Source: Chryseosolibacter sp044507775 (lineage in GTDB: Bacteria; Bacteroidota; Bacteroidia; Cytophagales; Cyclobacteriaceae). From it: 64,000 bases of DNA. Both the position numbers and the translations under genes were made by a program. This document shows positions 17,451-27,154 of this stretch, in pieces. The notes below the pieces were generated by a model. It was not told the origin of the DNA. It worked only from the letters and a program-made list of their open reading frames with translations, and made no database searches. The stretch lies in contig JBIQIY010000006.1 of assembly GCA_044507775.1 (NCBI GenBank), positions 62,001 through 126,000 of the forward strand, given 5' to 3'. Each line of letters begins with the position of its first letter. Position 1 is the first letter of the stretch.

Positions 17451-18218
17451 TTAAGCCGCTTTCTTGACGCGCTCCAGATGGATCGTCTTCTGTTGTGCCA
17501 GTTTGATCACCTTCAGTTTGTCAAGAAGTTTGATTACCTGATAGGTAGGGTCGATCTCGTGCCAGCGTATTCCGCCAAAGTTGGCACGGGAGCCGTGCTT
17601 GTGGTGGTTGTTGTGATAGCTTTCACCCATCATGAGAAAATCTACAGGAAGAAAATTCTTGGAGGTATCTCCGACTTCGAAATTGCGGTATCCGTATTTG
17701 TGGGCAAACCAGTTGATAATCGCTCCATGAATCGGGCTCATCAGGAACATCAGCGGCAACAAGGCCCATAACCACCACGCCGTAGCAAACTGAACGAAGA
17801 GGAACACATAGATAGCGCCCCAGAAAATGCGTGAAGGCCACGAGCGGGCAATCTTGTCGAACGCTTCCCATTGCGGCACACCTTCTGTGAAACGCTTTTC
17901 GGGGATCATTTTCTTATTGGCAATGGCGGAATAAATGGTCTTGGTTTTCCACATCATATTCCAGATGGTTTCATCATACTTGGGAGAATGAGGATCATTC
18001 TCCGTGTCGGCAAATGCATGGTGCATGCGGTGCATCACACCGTAGCCATAAGGGCTGAGATAGTTTGATCCCTGGAAAATCCAGGTGAGTATAAAAAATA
18101 CCTTTTCAGTCGTCTTGTTCATCGTAAATGCCCGGTGTGAGGCATAGCGATGGAGAAAAAAGGTCTGGAAGAAGAGCGACAGATACCAGTGCGCGGCAAA
18201 AATGAGCAAAATAATCAT
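17451..18218 (-). CDS. Acyl-CoA / fatty acid desaturase (membrane di-iron)
   Basis: 255 residues. The three histidine boxes of delta-9-type desaturases are clear: HRYASHRAF near residue 25, HRMHHAFADTENDPHSP near residue 65, and HNNHHKHGS near residue 200. Hydrophobic helices lie between them. It should insert a double bond into membrane acyl chains and so adjust fluidity. It is shorter than the eukaryotic stearoyl-CoA desaturase, which is usual for Bacteroidota. A strong terminator follows it. An ECF sigma factor gene lies upstream on the same strand, 107 bases away, and may or may not be co-transcribed. Substrate (acyl-CoA or acyl-lipid) cannot be told. Confidence 0.87.
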   Translation of the reverse strand: MIILLIFAAHWYLSLFFQTFFLHRYASHRAFTMNKTTEKVFFILTWIFQGSNYLSPYGYGVMHRMHHAFADTENDPHSPKYDETIWNMMWKTKTIYSAIANKKMIPEKRFTEGVPQWEAFDKIARSWPSRIFWGAIYVFLFVQFATAWWLWALLPLMFLMSPIHGAIINWFAHKYGYRNFEVGDTSKNFLPVDFLMMGESYHNNHHKHGSRANFGGIRWHEIDPTYQVIKLLDKLKVIKLAQQKTIHLERVKKAA

Positions 18219-18325
18219 GAGTATTAGGTTTATGATGTTACCCGGTTCACCCGGGCATGACTAAGACAAGGCGGTTGCCTTTTTGTGACAGATTTTTCAA
18301 AAAATGTTGGAATATTTTTCCGGGG

Positions 18326-18961
18326 TCAGTTCATCCGGAGTTGAGTAACAAAATCAAAAGGCTGTCCTACGTCGCACGCTCTGCGGAAACTCTCGAGCAA
18401 TGCGGCCTTTTTAGGCTGGAAAACAGCATTGAAATGGTCTGTTTCTTCTTTTAGCTTCTTTTTGGCCCGGCAAAACAACTGGCGGCAGTGGTCTTGTTTC
18501 TTGTCCAGAACCTCCTGCAATGACTTGTAGTCGAAATCGAAAACCTCTTTCAGGACGTATACAGCCCTTTCGAGCGGCTCAAGCTTGTTTTGCAGGATCT
18601 GAAAAGCCTTTGCAAGCTCAGCTTCCAGGTCGATTTGCGAAAAATCAGCGCCTCCGCGCACTTTGTCTACGAACTCCTGCCAGTGAAACGACTCCAGGCA
18701 TTCCTGCCGCTTCCTTTTGAGGGCCTGAAGGTGATTTATACAGTTGTTTCGCACCGCCCGGATGAGATACGCTTTCGTATTCTTGATCTTTTCCTGCTCT
18801 TGCGAAAGCCACTTGATAAAGGTGTCCTGCACGATATCCTCGGCGTCAGCTTTGCTGCGCACCATCCTCATAGCGATCTGCTGGAGAATGGGTTGATATA
18901 ATACGATGGCCTGGCCTGGTGTCAATAGATTTCGCTTTGCGCAAAGGTACGCAATTTTCAT
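18326..18961 (-). CDS. ECF-type RNA polymerase sigma factor
   Basis: 211 residues with the two sigma-70 domains of extracytoplasmic-function factors. Region 2 is at about residues 20-85, with the core DAEDIVQDTFIKWL and the helix TKAYLIRAVRNNCINHLQA. Region 4 is at about 115-170, where VYVLKEVFDFDYKSLQEVL and the following RAKKKLKEE form the -35 recognition helices. About 40 extra residues at the C-terminus are unlike most ECF factors and recall the SigJ-like groups with extra C-terminal modules. No anti-sigma gene is adjacent. Its targets are unknown; the flanking lipid genes are possible ones. Confidence 0.85.
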   Translation of the reverse strand: MKIAYLCAKRNLLTPGQAIVLYQPILQQIAMRMVRSKADAEDIVQDTFIKWLSQEQEKIKNTKAYLIRAVRNNCINHLQALKRKRQECLESFHWQEFVDKVRGGADFSQIDLEAELAKAFQILQNKLEPLERAVYVLKEVFDFDYKSLQEVLDKKQDHCRQLFCRAKKKLKEETDHFNAVFQPKKAALLESFRRACDVGQPFDFVTQLRMN

Positions 18962-19030
18962 ACAAATTGTGCATTCCCAGCCAACCGGCCGGATTTTTTA
19001 CCGATAGGGCCTGCGTTAACGCCGTCGTGC

Positions 19031-20086
19031 CTACGTTACCCAGTGCAGGGTTTGTTCCTTTACCGGATTTTCAAAAGGGGTCTTATCCTGCTGCGATTTT
19101 TGCCACAGCCGCTTGATCTCATAATACCACTTCGCCTGCGCGTCTGGCTCGCCAATGAGTGTCAGTGTCGGGTTGCTTTCCAGACCTTTCGCGAGCTTCA
19201 GAAAAACATTGAGGTCCTGGCCGATGAACTTCTTTCCCAATCTCTTCAGTGGCCACCACAGCCAGCGTGTAGCCGGTAGGGTAGAATAGAAAATATGATG
19301 AAGCTCTGTTTTGTGTTCGTTTACAGGCGTAAGGATTGTAATGGAGATCACCTCATGCTTCTCTCCCACCCGAATGTGTTCATAGCGATTGCCGGGAATT
19401 TCAAAGGTAATTTCCGTGGACGAGCCGCCCTTCAGGACTGAATACCCCTTGGAGTTGTTGGAGGGCGCATGCCGGGTCATCTTGAAGCCCATGGGTGTCG
19501 GGGCAAAATGCTTCTCTTTTGGTTTGAGCTTCTTCGCCGATCGCCAGTACCAGGATTGATGAACAAACGTTACGTGGGCAGGGTCGATCAACCCGATCAC
19601 CGCATGGTCGATGTTTGTGGGAAGCGACACGGTTTCCACGTGGAGAAAATTCTTCGACGGATCCAGCAACAGATCAGGAGGCGGCACCGAAGGAGTGACA
19701 TTGAAATGCAGTTTTTTGTCCGGTATAAAGATCCAGACCGTATCGCTGATTTCCTTTAGCGGATATCGGAAGATCCGGATTTTGCTGAAGTCGACTTTTC
19801 CTCCCGGCGCGATCGCGGGGATATTCGTGCATACTCCGTCTGTTCCAAACTGCCAACCGTGGTAGCAGCACTGCAGGGTATCTTTTTCAAACCAGCCTTC
19901 CGACAAGGGAACTCCGCGATGCGGACAGTTGTCGCGCAAGGCAAATGCTTCGCCGTTCGAGTCGCGCCCGAAGACAATTCTCTCCCCAAGCATCTCTTTT
20001 GCCACCAGCTTTCCTTTCTTCAGGAACGAGCTGTGGAAGGCCATATACCATAGGTTCTTCAAAAACAAGGAAGGATCGTGAGTCAT
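19031..20086 (-). CDS. Rieske 2Fe-2S ring-hydroxylating oxygenase, large-subunit type
   Basis: 351 residues, soluble. The Rieske domain occupies about residues 8-110, with its ligand pairs in CPHRG (near residue 54) and CCYHGW (near residue 74). The C-terminal catalytic domain has the mononuclear iron motif within NIDHAVIGLIDPAHVTFVHQ, an N/D-x2-H plus D-P-x-H-x3-VH pattern close to plant pheophorbide-type and vanillate-type oxygenases. It should hydroxylate or demethylate an aromatic or terpenoid compound using electrons from a separate reductase, which is not encoded nearby. It diverges from a small secreted-protein gene across 200 bases. Confidence 0.84.
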   Translation of the reverse strand: MTHDPSLFLKNLWYMAFHSSFLKKGKLVAKEMLGERIVFGRDSNGEAFALRDNCPHRGVPLSEGWFEKDTLQCCYHGWQFGTDGVCTNIPAIAPGGKVDFSKIRIFRYPLKEISDTVWIFIPDKKLHFNVTPSVPPPDLLLDPSKNFLHVETVSLPTNIDHAVIGLIDPAHVTFVHQSWYWRSAKKLKPKEKHFAPTPMGFKMTRHAPSNNSKGYSVLKGGSSTEITFEIPGNRYEHIRVGEKHEVISITILTPVNEHKTELHHIFYSTLPATRWLWWPLKRLGKKFIGQDLNVFLKLAKGLESNPTLTLIGEPDAQAKWYYEIKRLWQKSQQDKTPFENPVKEQTLHWVT

Positions 20087-20288
20087 CGCGGTTTAGATAA
20101 TCAACAAAAGTACGGAATAGCAAACTAGAAAGCAGGGCCGAATGGAAAAACGGAGTTTAACTTTTATATAGAGCCCTGGCGTTATGAATTCAGAACGAAA
20201 CCATGTAACTTTTGCCTGCCGGCCGCTATTCGGGTGCGCCGCCAGCTTCGAATCGGACTGATAACAGCGCCTCATCAAACCACAAGAT

Positions 20289-20876
20289 ATGAAGACAACA
20301 TTGCTGATCATTTTGACACTCGGCTCAGGCATTGCTGCGGCCCAACAGATTCCCTCGCCGGAAGTTCAGATCAAGAGTGCGGTACTCGCTGCTCCTCAGG
20401 AACAGCGCGAAAATGCAACGGTTATGGGCTATAATTCGAAAGGTGAATTTGTCGTACTGCGCAAGGGCACCAACGGGATGGTATGTCTGGCTGATGATCC
20501 GAATCAGAAGGGCTTGAACGTATCCTGCTACCATGAAGACCTTGATCCTTTCATGGCCCGCGGACGGGAACTCAAGAAAGCGGGAAAATCATTCCAGGAG
20601 ATTTTCGATATGCGCGAGCAGGAGGTCAAGAACGGCAAACTGAAGATGCCAGGACAACCCACCACCCTCTATGTTTATAGCGCTTCCGAAGAAGACTACA
20701 ACACGACGACCGGCGAGGTACAAAATGGCTATCTCCGCTACGTGATCTACATACCCTACGCAACGGCGGAAAGTACCGGCCTGCCGCTCAAACCCGATTT
20801 CGCCGGCCAGCCCTGGATCATGGATCCGGGAACGCACCGCGCGCATATCATGATCAGCCCACCGAAGAATCAATAA
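20289..20876 (+). CDS. Secreted protein of unknown function
   Basis: 195 residues. A signal peptide is clear (hydrophobic core LLIILTLGSGIAAAQ, likely cut after AAA or AAQ), so it should be periplasmic or secreted. The mature part has two Cys (in GMVCLADDP and NVSCYHEDL) and a C-terminal HRAHIMISPP. I do not recognise the domain. The words EFVVLRKGTNGMVC and GQPWIMDPGTHRAH look like family signatures because they are dense in Gly, Trp, Cys and His. It stands alone between divergent and convergent neighbours. Confidence 0.72.
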   Translation: MKTTLLIILTLGSGIAAAQQIPSPEVQIKSAVLAAPQEQRENATVMGYNSKGEFVVLRKGTNGMVCLADDPNQKGLNVSCYHEDLDPFMARGRELKKAGKSFQEIFDMREQEVKNGKLKMPGQPTTLYVYSASEEDYNTTTGEVQNGYLRYVIYIPYATAESTGLPLKPDFAGQPWIMDPGTHRAHIMISPPKNQ

Positions 20877-20918
20877 AGGGAACAATCGTGGGTTATAGAG
20901 ACAAGGCCTGCCCTGTCG

Positions 20919-22094
20919 CTACAACGATCTGGCTATGCCCATTTCCAGGCCGCGCAATTCTGCCAGCCCGCGCAGGCGCCCGATTGCCGAGTAGCCTGGG
21001 TAGGTGGTCTTCTTGAGATCGTCGAGCATCTGATGCCCGTGGTCCGGCCGCATCGGCAGGGAAACCTTGCGGCGCTTCATCAGCATGACAATTTCTTTAA
21101 CAACGCCGAACATGTCCGTATCCCCGTCGAGATGATCCGCTTCATAAAAGTTTCCGTCAGCGTCACGCCGGGTATTCCGCAGGTGGATGAAGTGAATGTG
21201 GTCTCCTAACCTCCGGATCATACCCGTGAGATCGTTGTCCGCACGCACGCCATACGAGCCCGTGCAGAAGCACAGTCCGTTCGAGGAAGAAGGCGCCGCA
21301 TTAATCAGCTCTTTTGCATCCTGTTCGGTGCTGACGACGCGCGGCAGGCCGAGTATCGGGAACGGAGGATCATCCGGATGGATCGCCATTTTTAATCCAA
21401 GCTCTTCCGCAACAGGAACGACCTGCTGCAAGAACTGGAACAGATGCTGTTTGAGCCTGGCCGCGTCGATATCCTGGTATTCCTTTAAGGCTACGAGGAT
21501 TTGTTCTTCGGTAAATCTCTCCTCACTTCCCGGAAGCCCCAGCAGCGCGTTGCGATAAAGGGTCTCTTTTTCCTGAGAGGTCATAGTGGCAAACCGTTCC
21601 CGCGCCTTTTCGATCTGTTCAGATGTATAATCTTTCTCCGCTCCCGGTCTTTTGAGAATGAAGAGATCAAATGCGATGAATGCGTGCTTCTCGAAGTAGA
21701 GGGCCTTGCTTCCATCCTTCATGGTGTATGAGATATCGGTGCGCATCCAGTCGAGGATGGGCATGAAGTTGTACGTGACTACTCTTAGTCCGCAGCTTGC
21801 GATGTTGCGCAGACTCGCTTTATAGTTCTCGATGTATTGCTTCCAGGCGCCCTTCTGTTTTTTGATATCCTCATGTACGGGCAGGCTTTCGATTACTGTC
21901 CACGTCAGGCCTGCGTCCTCGGCGAGGGCGATTCTCTTCCTGATTTCCTCAGTGGTCCAGACTTCTCCGACGGCGATGTGATGCAGCGCCGTGACAATAC
22001 CGGTGCACCCCGCCTGGCGGATGTCGCTGAGGCTTACGGGGTCGTTCGGACCATACCACCGCATGGTCTGTTCCATCATGTAATTCATATTCAA
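20919..22094 (-). CDS. uxuA: Mannonate dehydratase
   Basis: 391 residues, the length of E. coli UxuA. It dehydrates D-mannonate to 2-keto-3-deoxygluconate in the glucuronate pathway. Family marks are MRWYGPNDPVSLSDIRQAG at the start, the metal site region HPDDPPFPILGLPR, CTGSYGVRADNDL and MRPDHGHQM near the C-terminus; the barrel binds Mn or Fe. It lies downstream of the GH10 gene on the same strand but a terminator-like hairpin separates them. Uronate isomerase and mannonate oxidoreductase genes are not in the window. Its neighbour GH67 releases glucuronic acid, so the local theme is glucuronoxylan. Confidence 0.94.
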   Translation of the reverse strand: MNMNYMMEQTMRWYGPNDPVSLSDIRQAGCTGIVTALHHIAVGEVWTTEEIRKRIALAEDAGLTWTVIESLPVHEDIKKQKGAWKQYIENYKASLRNIASCGLRVVTYNFMPILDWMRTDISYTMKDGSKALYFEKHAFIAFDLFILKRPGAEKDYTSEQIEKARERFATMTSQEKETLYRNALLGLPGSEERFTEEQILVALKEYQDIDAARLKQHLFQFLQQVVPVAEELGLKMAIHPDDPPFPILGLPRVVSTEQDAKELINAAPSSSNGLCFCTGSYGVRADNDLTGMIRRLGDHIHFIHLRNTRRDADGNFYEADHLDGDTDMFGVVKEIVMLMKRRKVSLPMRPDHGHQMLDDLKKTTYPGYSAIGRLRGLAELRGLEMGIARSL

Positions 22095-22139
22095 TAACGC
22101 TTGGATAACAGGGACAAGAATGTTCTTTTTTTCATAATT

Positions 22140-22167
22140 AAAAAACCACTGCTAAAAAATTCAGCGG
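22140..22167 (-). terminator. Rho-independent terminator after the GH10 gene
   Basis: On the minus strand CCGCTG and CAGTGG (22162-22167 with 22146-22151) form a 6-bp stem with one G-T pair, and six T follow. It lies about 80 bases after the GH10 stop and before uxuA, so the two genes are likely separate units. Confidence 0.5.
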
Positions 22168-22244
22168 CTTTGTTTTGACTACCCGAACCGGAGAAAGTGT
22201 CTATGAAAAATTTTGCGAGGGCATTATCGCTGTTGCGGTCTCAG

Positions 22245-23474
22245 TCAGTTCACCTGGATCTTTTTGTAGAGGGTCCGCTGGCCGTCGTAAACTTCGAGAA
22301 GGTATAAGCCATGGCCCGGGCCAAGGGTTAAGGTTACAAGTTCGTAGCCTCCGACGCTGACTTCTTTCTTTATCCGGCCCTGTAGGTCTCGGATCGTAAC
22401 GTCAAAATTGCCTGCACCGAGATCGAGCGTCAGGCGTCCATCCCGAGCCGGGATGGGATAGACTTTCATGCGTTCTTCCCGATCCTCCAACATGCCGGTC
22501 ACGGGACCGCCGCAGGGCGTGCTGTCCGCGATATATTTGCTCAGCCACGTCATGGCTGGACGCGGCGATCCATCCGACCGGAGAAGATAAGCATCACCAC
22601 GCCAGATGTGACCCTGACGGTATCCCCACAAGGTGATACCCTTCACGGCTGGATGTTCCCATAGGATCGGAAATTGTTCCTTGTATTTTTCCGCTTGTTG
22701 CTGGTCGTTCGCGAGATTCACATCATATTCAGAAATGTGGATGGGGAGGCCTCCGGCCGCGAGTCGATCGAGATTCTTTTTGATGGTCGCCGACGGAGTG
22801 GTTTCCATAAAGTGCCCTTGTTCTCCCACAATATCAATGAGCCCCTTGCCTTTGAGCAGTTCAATGATCTCCAGGTAGTCGGTGGTCGCGGCGTCATTGC
22901 TGAGAATGTTGTAGTCGTTAAGAATGAGTTTGGCATTCGGACAATACTGCCGGGCTTTTTCAAAGGTCCATACAATCCAGTCCCAGCCCGTGCTGCCACT
23001 CCCTCCCAAGGCATTGGCATACTCCGGGACAGCGTGTAACGGCTCATTAACAACATCTATATAGGTTGTCTTTGGATATCGCTCGCAGAAGGTCCGGATC
23101 CATTCTTCTACCTCTTCTTTTTTTTCCGTCTCTGTCAGGGTGCTGATCCAGGCAGGTTGCTGCTGACCCCAGACGAGTGTGTGTTGTTTGAAGGGGAGCT
23201 CATTTGCGATGGCAAACTGGTATGCGTTATCGAGGGCAGTCCAGTTCATTTCATCGCGCTTGGATTCGACCGATCCCCACTTACCTCCGTTTTCGGGCGT
23301 GACCTGATTCCAATAGGTCTTAAAATCATCAGGCGTGGCGGCCGGGATGACGTTTCCGAGGAATTTGCACTTCTCCTGCGCGATTTGGGCCTTCAGGGAC
23401 AATGGGATGATGAGGCAAACCAGTGACAACATGAAAAACGGGCAACGCGGCAATCTCTGACGTCGATTTAGCAT
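22245..23474 (-). CDS. GH10 endo-1,4-beta-xylanase with T9SS C-terminal sorting domain
   Basis: 409 residues. A signal peptide (MLSLVCLIIPLSLKA) is followed by a GH10 barrel with the acid/base Glu144 in VVNEP and the nucleophile Glu249 in HISEYD. It should cut the xylan backbone. The last 75 residues (from VYPIPARDG) form the beta-rich sorting domain of T9SS cargo, with the usual GLYLLEV and short Lys-containing tail, so it is expected on the cell surface or outside. A Met seven codons upstream is possible but the chosen ATG gives a good signal peptide. It diverges from the GH67 gene across about 100 bases, which must hold both promoters. Confidence 0.9.
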   Translation of the reverse strand: MLNRRQRLPRCPFFMLSLVCLIIPLSLKAQIAQEKCKFLGNVIPAATPDDFKTYWNQVTPENGGKWGSVESKRDEMNWTALDNAYQFAIANELPFKQHTLVWGQQQPAWISTLTETEKKEEVEEWIRTFCERYPKTTYIDVVNEPLHAVPEYANALGGSGSTGWDWIVWTFEKARQYCPNAKLILNDYNILSNDAATTDYLEIIELLKGKGLIDIVGEQGHFMETTPSATIKKNLDRLAAGGLPIHISEYDVNLANDQQQAEKYKEQFPILWEHPAVKGITLWGYRQGHIWRGDAYLLRSDGSPRPAMTWLSKYIADSTPCGGPVTGMLEDREERMKVYPIPARDGRLTLDLGAGNFDVTIRDLQGRIKKEVSVGGYELVTLTLGPGHGLYLLEVYDGQRTLYKKIQVN

Positions 23475-23575
23475 TCTTATCTCTTGTTTTGACAATTTGT
23501 ACCGGGGATTTGTCCGAATGTAAGAAAACGCGTGTTAATATTGCAACCGATTGCATATTTTCTTACTTCACCAAT

Positions 23576-25735
23576 ATGTCCATGAAATTCTTCCTCGCTT
23601 TCTTCCTCGCCGTGTTCTTATTATCGCCCGCCAGCGCCGAAGATGGTTACGAACTCTGGCTCCGCTATGCCGCCGTTGACAATCCCCAAAAATTGCAGCA
23701 ATACCGGAACCAGATCAGAGGATGGATCATCGACGATGCGTCCCCTGCTGCCACCGCCTCGCGCAATGAACTGCAAATCGCATTGCCGAAACTGCTGAAC
23801 ACCCCCGTCGGCGAAGTGAAATCAATTCAGGACAACGTCATCCTCGCCGGAACATTCAACAGCCCCTCCCTGGCCAGCCTCAATCTCAGACAAGAATTTC
23901 CCACCCTCACGGGGGAAGGGTTTGTGATCCTCACGACACGTGTCAACGGAAAGAAAATTACCGCCATCGCCGGCGGCGCAGAGGCGGGCATGTTATACGG
24001 CATCTTTCACTTCCTGCGGCTCCTTCAAACGGAGCAGCCTATCGCTGAGCTTTCCATATCGAGCAGCCCGCGCACCAACATCCGGATCCTGAATCTCTGG
24101 GATAACCTCGACCGCACCGTCGAGCGCGGATACGCAGGGTTTTCGCTATGGGACTGGCACAAGCTGCCCGACTATATCGATCCAAGATATATAGACTATG
24201 CTCGGGCAAACGCTTCCATCGGTATCAACGGCGTCGTCCTGACCAACGTGAATGCGAACGCATTAATACTCACACCGATGTACCTGAAAAAGGTGGCCGC
24301 CCTGGCGGATGTCTTCAGACCTTACGGGATAAAAGTATACCTGACGGCGCGCTTTAGCGCTCCCATAGAACTAAGCAAGCTAAAGACTGCGGATCCTTTG
24401 GATAAAGAGGTTCAGAAATGGTGGAAAGACAAAGCCAAAGAGATCAATCAATATGTTCCGGATTTCGGAGGTTTTACAGTCAAGGCGAATTCAGAAGGAC
24501 AGCCGGGCCCGCAGAACTACGGACGAACGCATGCCGACGGTGCGAACATGCTCGCCGATGCGGTGAAACCATTTAACGGCATCGTCATGTGGAGAGCGTT
24601 TGTTTACGACGACAAGGTGCCTGTCGACCGGACCAAGCAGGCCTACAATGAGTTTAAGCCCCTCGACGGAAAATTTCGAAACAACGTTATGGTTCAGGTG
24701 AAGAATGGACCACTAGACTTCCAGCCCCGCGAGCCATTCCATCCGCTATTCGGCGCAATGCCCGCGACTCCTCTGATGATGGAATTCCAGATCACGCAGG
24801 AATACCTCGGATTTGCCACACACCTTGCCTATCTCGCACCACTCTTCAAGGAAGTGCTCGATGCCGATACTTATGCGAAGGGAAAAGGATCAACGGTGGG
24901 CAAGGTACTCGATGGCTCGCTCGAAGACCACCGCCTCACCGGCATGGCCGGAGTTGCCAACATCGGGAATGACAGGAACTGGTGCGGCCATCCCCTCGCC
25001 CAGGCAAACTGGTATGCATTCGGAAGACTCGCGTGGGATCACACTCTGTCATCGGAAAAAATCGCAGCGGAATGGATTCGCAGCACATACAGCAACGATG
25101 TCGGCCTTGTCAATACGATCAGCATGATCATGATGGCATCTCGTGAGATACTCGTCAAGTACATGACGCCCGTGGGCCTTCACCATATCATGGGAAGAAA
25201 CCATCACTACGGTCCCGCACCGTGGATCGAAGGAGGACGCGCGGATTGGACATCGGTGTATTACCATAAGGCGGGATCCGACGGCATCGGCTTTGACCGC
25301 AGCTCGACGGGAAGTAATGCCCTCGAGCAATATCAACCTCCGGTGAGGGCTCTTTATAATGATGTCGATGATTGCCCGGAAGAATATTTGCTCTGGTTCC
25401 ACCATGTGCCGTGGGATCGCAAAATGCATTCCGGTCGAATCCTCTGGGACGAGTTGTGCCATCAGTATTCCGCGGGAGTGGACTCAGTTCAGTGGATGCA
25501 GGGCCAATGGAACACCCTTGAAGGAAAAGTCGACGACGAGCGTTTCCGCCATGTACAAACACTGCTCCGCATTCAGTACAATGAAGCCGTCTGGTGGAGG
25601 GATGCCTGCCTTTCGTACTTCCAGACGTTCTCGAAAAGACCAATACCCAATGGGTTGGATAAACCGGCTCACAAACTCGAGTACTACCAATCGTTGGAGT
25701 TTCCTTTTGCGCCGGGCATCCGGCCGAGATGGTAA
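23576..25735 (+). CDS. GH67 alpha-glucuronidase
   Basis: 719 residues. It removes (4-O-methyl)glucuronic acid from the ends of glucuronoxylan oligosaccharides, the products of the GH10 enzyme beside it. It starts with a signal peptide (MKFFLAFFLAVFLLSPASA) and so is likely periplasmic. Family words run through the whole length: ILNLWDNLDRTVERGYAG, GFTVKANSEGQPGPQNYGRT, GHPLAQANWYAFGRLAWD, and the C-terminal WWRDACLSYFQTFS. The frame is open 29 codons upstream but that part has no signal peptide, so the ATG at 23576 (or the one two codons later) is chosen. Released glucuronate would feed uxuA. Confidence 0.94.
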   Translation: MSMKFFLAFFLAVFLLSPASAEDGYELWLRYAAVDNPQKLQQYRNQIRGWIIDDASPAATASRNELQIALPKLLNTPVGEVKSIQDNVILAGTFNSPSLASLNLRQEFPTLTGEGFVILTTRVNGKKITAIAGGAEAGMLYGIFHFLRLLQTEQPIAELSISSSPRTNIRILNLWDNLDRTVERGYAGFSLWDWHKLPDYIDPRYIDYARANASIGINGVVLTNVNANALILTPMYLKKVAALADVFRPYGIKVYLTARFSAPIELSKLKTADPLDKEVQKWWKDKAKEINQYVPDFGGFTVKANSEGQPGPQNYGRTHADGANMLADAVKPFNGIVMWRAFVYDDKVPVDRTKQAYNEFKPLDGKFRNNVMVQVKNGPLDFQPREPFHPLFGAMPATPLMMEFQITQEYLGFATHLAYLAPLFKEVLDADTYAKGKGSTVGKVLDGSLEDHRLTGMAGVANIGNDRNWCGHPLAQANWYAFGRLAWDHTLSSEKIAAEWIRSTYSNDVGLVNTISMIMMASREILVKYMTPVGLHHIMGRNHHYGPAPWIEGGRADWTSVYYHKAGSDGIGFDRSSTGSNALEQYQPPVRALYNDVDDCPEEYLLWFHHVPWDRKMHSGRILWDELCHQYSAGVDSVQWMQGQWNTLEGKVDDERFRHVQTLLRIQYNEAVWWRDACLSYFQTFSKRPIPNGLDKPAHKLEYYQSLEFPFAPGIRPRW

Positions 25736-25762
25736 TCCATCTCCGCGTAATGACTAATGACA

Positions 25763-26992
25763 TCACAATTTCAATCTCACGCCCGCTTTTATCAGCGCCC
25801 CTGTAACAAAGACACACAGCAAGGCGAACAAGAATGACTTCAACAAACCCACTCCGCCGGACAGCATGAAGTCGGGTAAGCTGATTCCAAACACCCGGGT
25901 CGTAAAGTATGCAAAATGCGGGATGAGGTAACAGAGCAAAGTGGCTGTTCCCGCCGGCTTGATGATCTTGAACCAGTGATCCTTTTTGTTGACATCGGCA
26001 ATCCAGTAAATAGCGAGGAACCCGAGAATGGTAAAGGCGCTGCACAGGAAAAGCCACGCTGGTGTAGCCCCTAGTTTCGCGAGCCCCCAATACGGGCGGG
26101 TCACAAGGGAGAGACCGACTAAAAGTCCTGCAAACGCGAGGAGGATGAGTGTCAGGTTCCTGTTGTCCCCGCGTTCGCGAAAGTGTCGGAAGATCAGAGA
26201 AGTAAGCACCCCGCCTATAGTAAGGCCTGCGAGCGTGCCACCCAGGATGGGCGGGGGAATGAACAAAAGAAAATCAGGTACGAGGCCGGCGTGATAGATC
26301 ATACTGAGAATGCTGAAGAAGATCCACGCGCCGAGTATGACGTAAAAGTTGTTACGGGCGAATACGGCGATGAGACCGCTGGCGAGATAGGCCCAGCCGA
26401 TCAAACCGAGGATACCCCACCATTGCGGGCTGAAAGTCGTGAGCGCGTCAGCCGGCCCGCCGCGGTAAATAAACGCGAGCACCAGTAAGGTGGTAATAGC
26501 GACTCCACGAAGTCCGTAAACAACTGCGGGGTTCGCCTTCTTCGGATAGCTATTCCAGACGAGAATAAAACACAGGCAGCAAAGCGGACCCCAGACGTAA
26601 CGTGGTATGCCGGTAGCGCCTGCGTTGATAGTCTCGCCGTTGACGAGGAATACGCCCATGACAAGGAGTGCCACGGTTCGTCCTAGTACGTGGCGGATGA
26701 GATCCCGGTCAGTATCTCCGTGCTTGCGCCGGTTTTCCATCGCATACGGAATGGAAAGGCCGACAATAAAAAGGAACGCAGGAAATACGATATCGGCGAG
26801 TCCCATTCCATCTGCTCCCGCCTCGACGTGTCCCAGCCAGGTGGGAATCCCTGTTAGTGACCACAGATCATTTACAAAGACCATCAATATCATCGTCAGG
26901 GCGCGAAGGATATCGATCGTGGTCACCCGCTCCTGGCCTGCGACGCTGATTTTCTGTGCCCGAGGCGCTGATAGAATGCTTTCTTCTTTCAT
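25763..26992 (-). CDS. DUF5009 / heparan-glucosaminide acetyltransferase-like membrane protein
   Basis: 409 residues with about ten membrane helices. The N-terminal word RVTTIDILRALTMILMVFVND followed by a helix and LADIVFPAFLFIVGLSIPYA is that of DUF5009/DUF1624 proteins, relatives of the lysosomal enzyme that acetylates glucosamine residues across a membrane. In Bacteroidota such genes sit in polysaccharide loci and are thought to acetylate or deacetylate sugars at the inner membrane. It converges on GH67 with only 27 bases between, so a link with xylan (often acetylated) is possible but not shown. The frame is open for 32 more codons; the chosen ATG puts the family motif at the usual distance. 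Confidence 0.82.
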   Translation of the reverse strand: MKEESILSAPRAQKISVAGQERVTTIDILRALTMILMVFVNDLWSLTGIPTWLGHVEAGADGMGLADIVFPAFLFIVGLSIPYAMENRRKHGDTDRDLIRHVLGRTVALLVMGVFLVNGETINAGATGIPRYVWGPLCCLCFILVWNSYPKKANPAVVYGLRGVAITTLLVLAFIYRGGPADALTTFSPQWWGILGLIGWAYLASGLIAVFARNNFYVILGAWIFFSILSMIYHAGLVPDFLLFIPPPILGGTLAGLTIGGVLTSLIFRHFRERGDNRNLTLILLAFAGLLVGLSLVTRPYWGLAKLGATPAWLFLCSAFTILGFLAIYWIADVNKKDHWFKIIKPAGTATLLCYLIPHFAYFTTRVFGISLPDFMLSGGVGLLKSFLFALLCVFVTGALIKAGVRLKL

Positions 26993-27154
26993 GTGATCTA
27001 TTGTTGCTGATGCAATGACATAGTTGACTGGACGTGCCGTGTTCAAAAATGTCAGGATTCGGGACGCTATGGTTTTCGATTCGGACATTTGGACAAATAA
27101 ATTCCCGATTTAATTTACACCTTTGTTTTGAGAAACACTCAGGATACTGATCCC

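Noticed and set aside
25188..26090. 300-codon open frame antisense to the GH67 and DUF5009 genes
   Set aside because: Lies fully on top of two well-recognised genes, has no domain and has the Arg/Thr/Gly/Pro-rich composition of a shadow frame.
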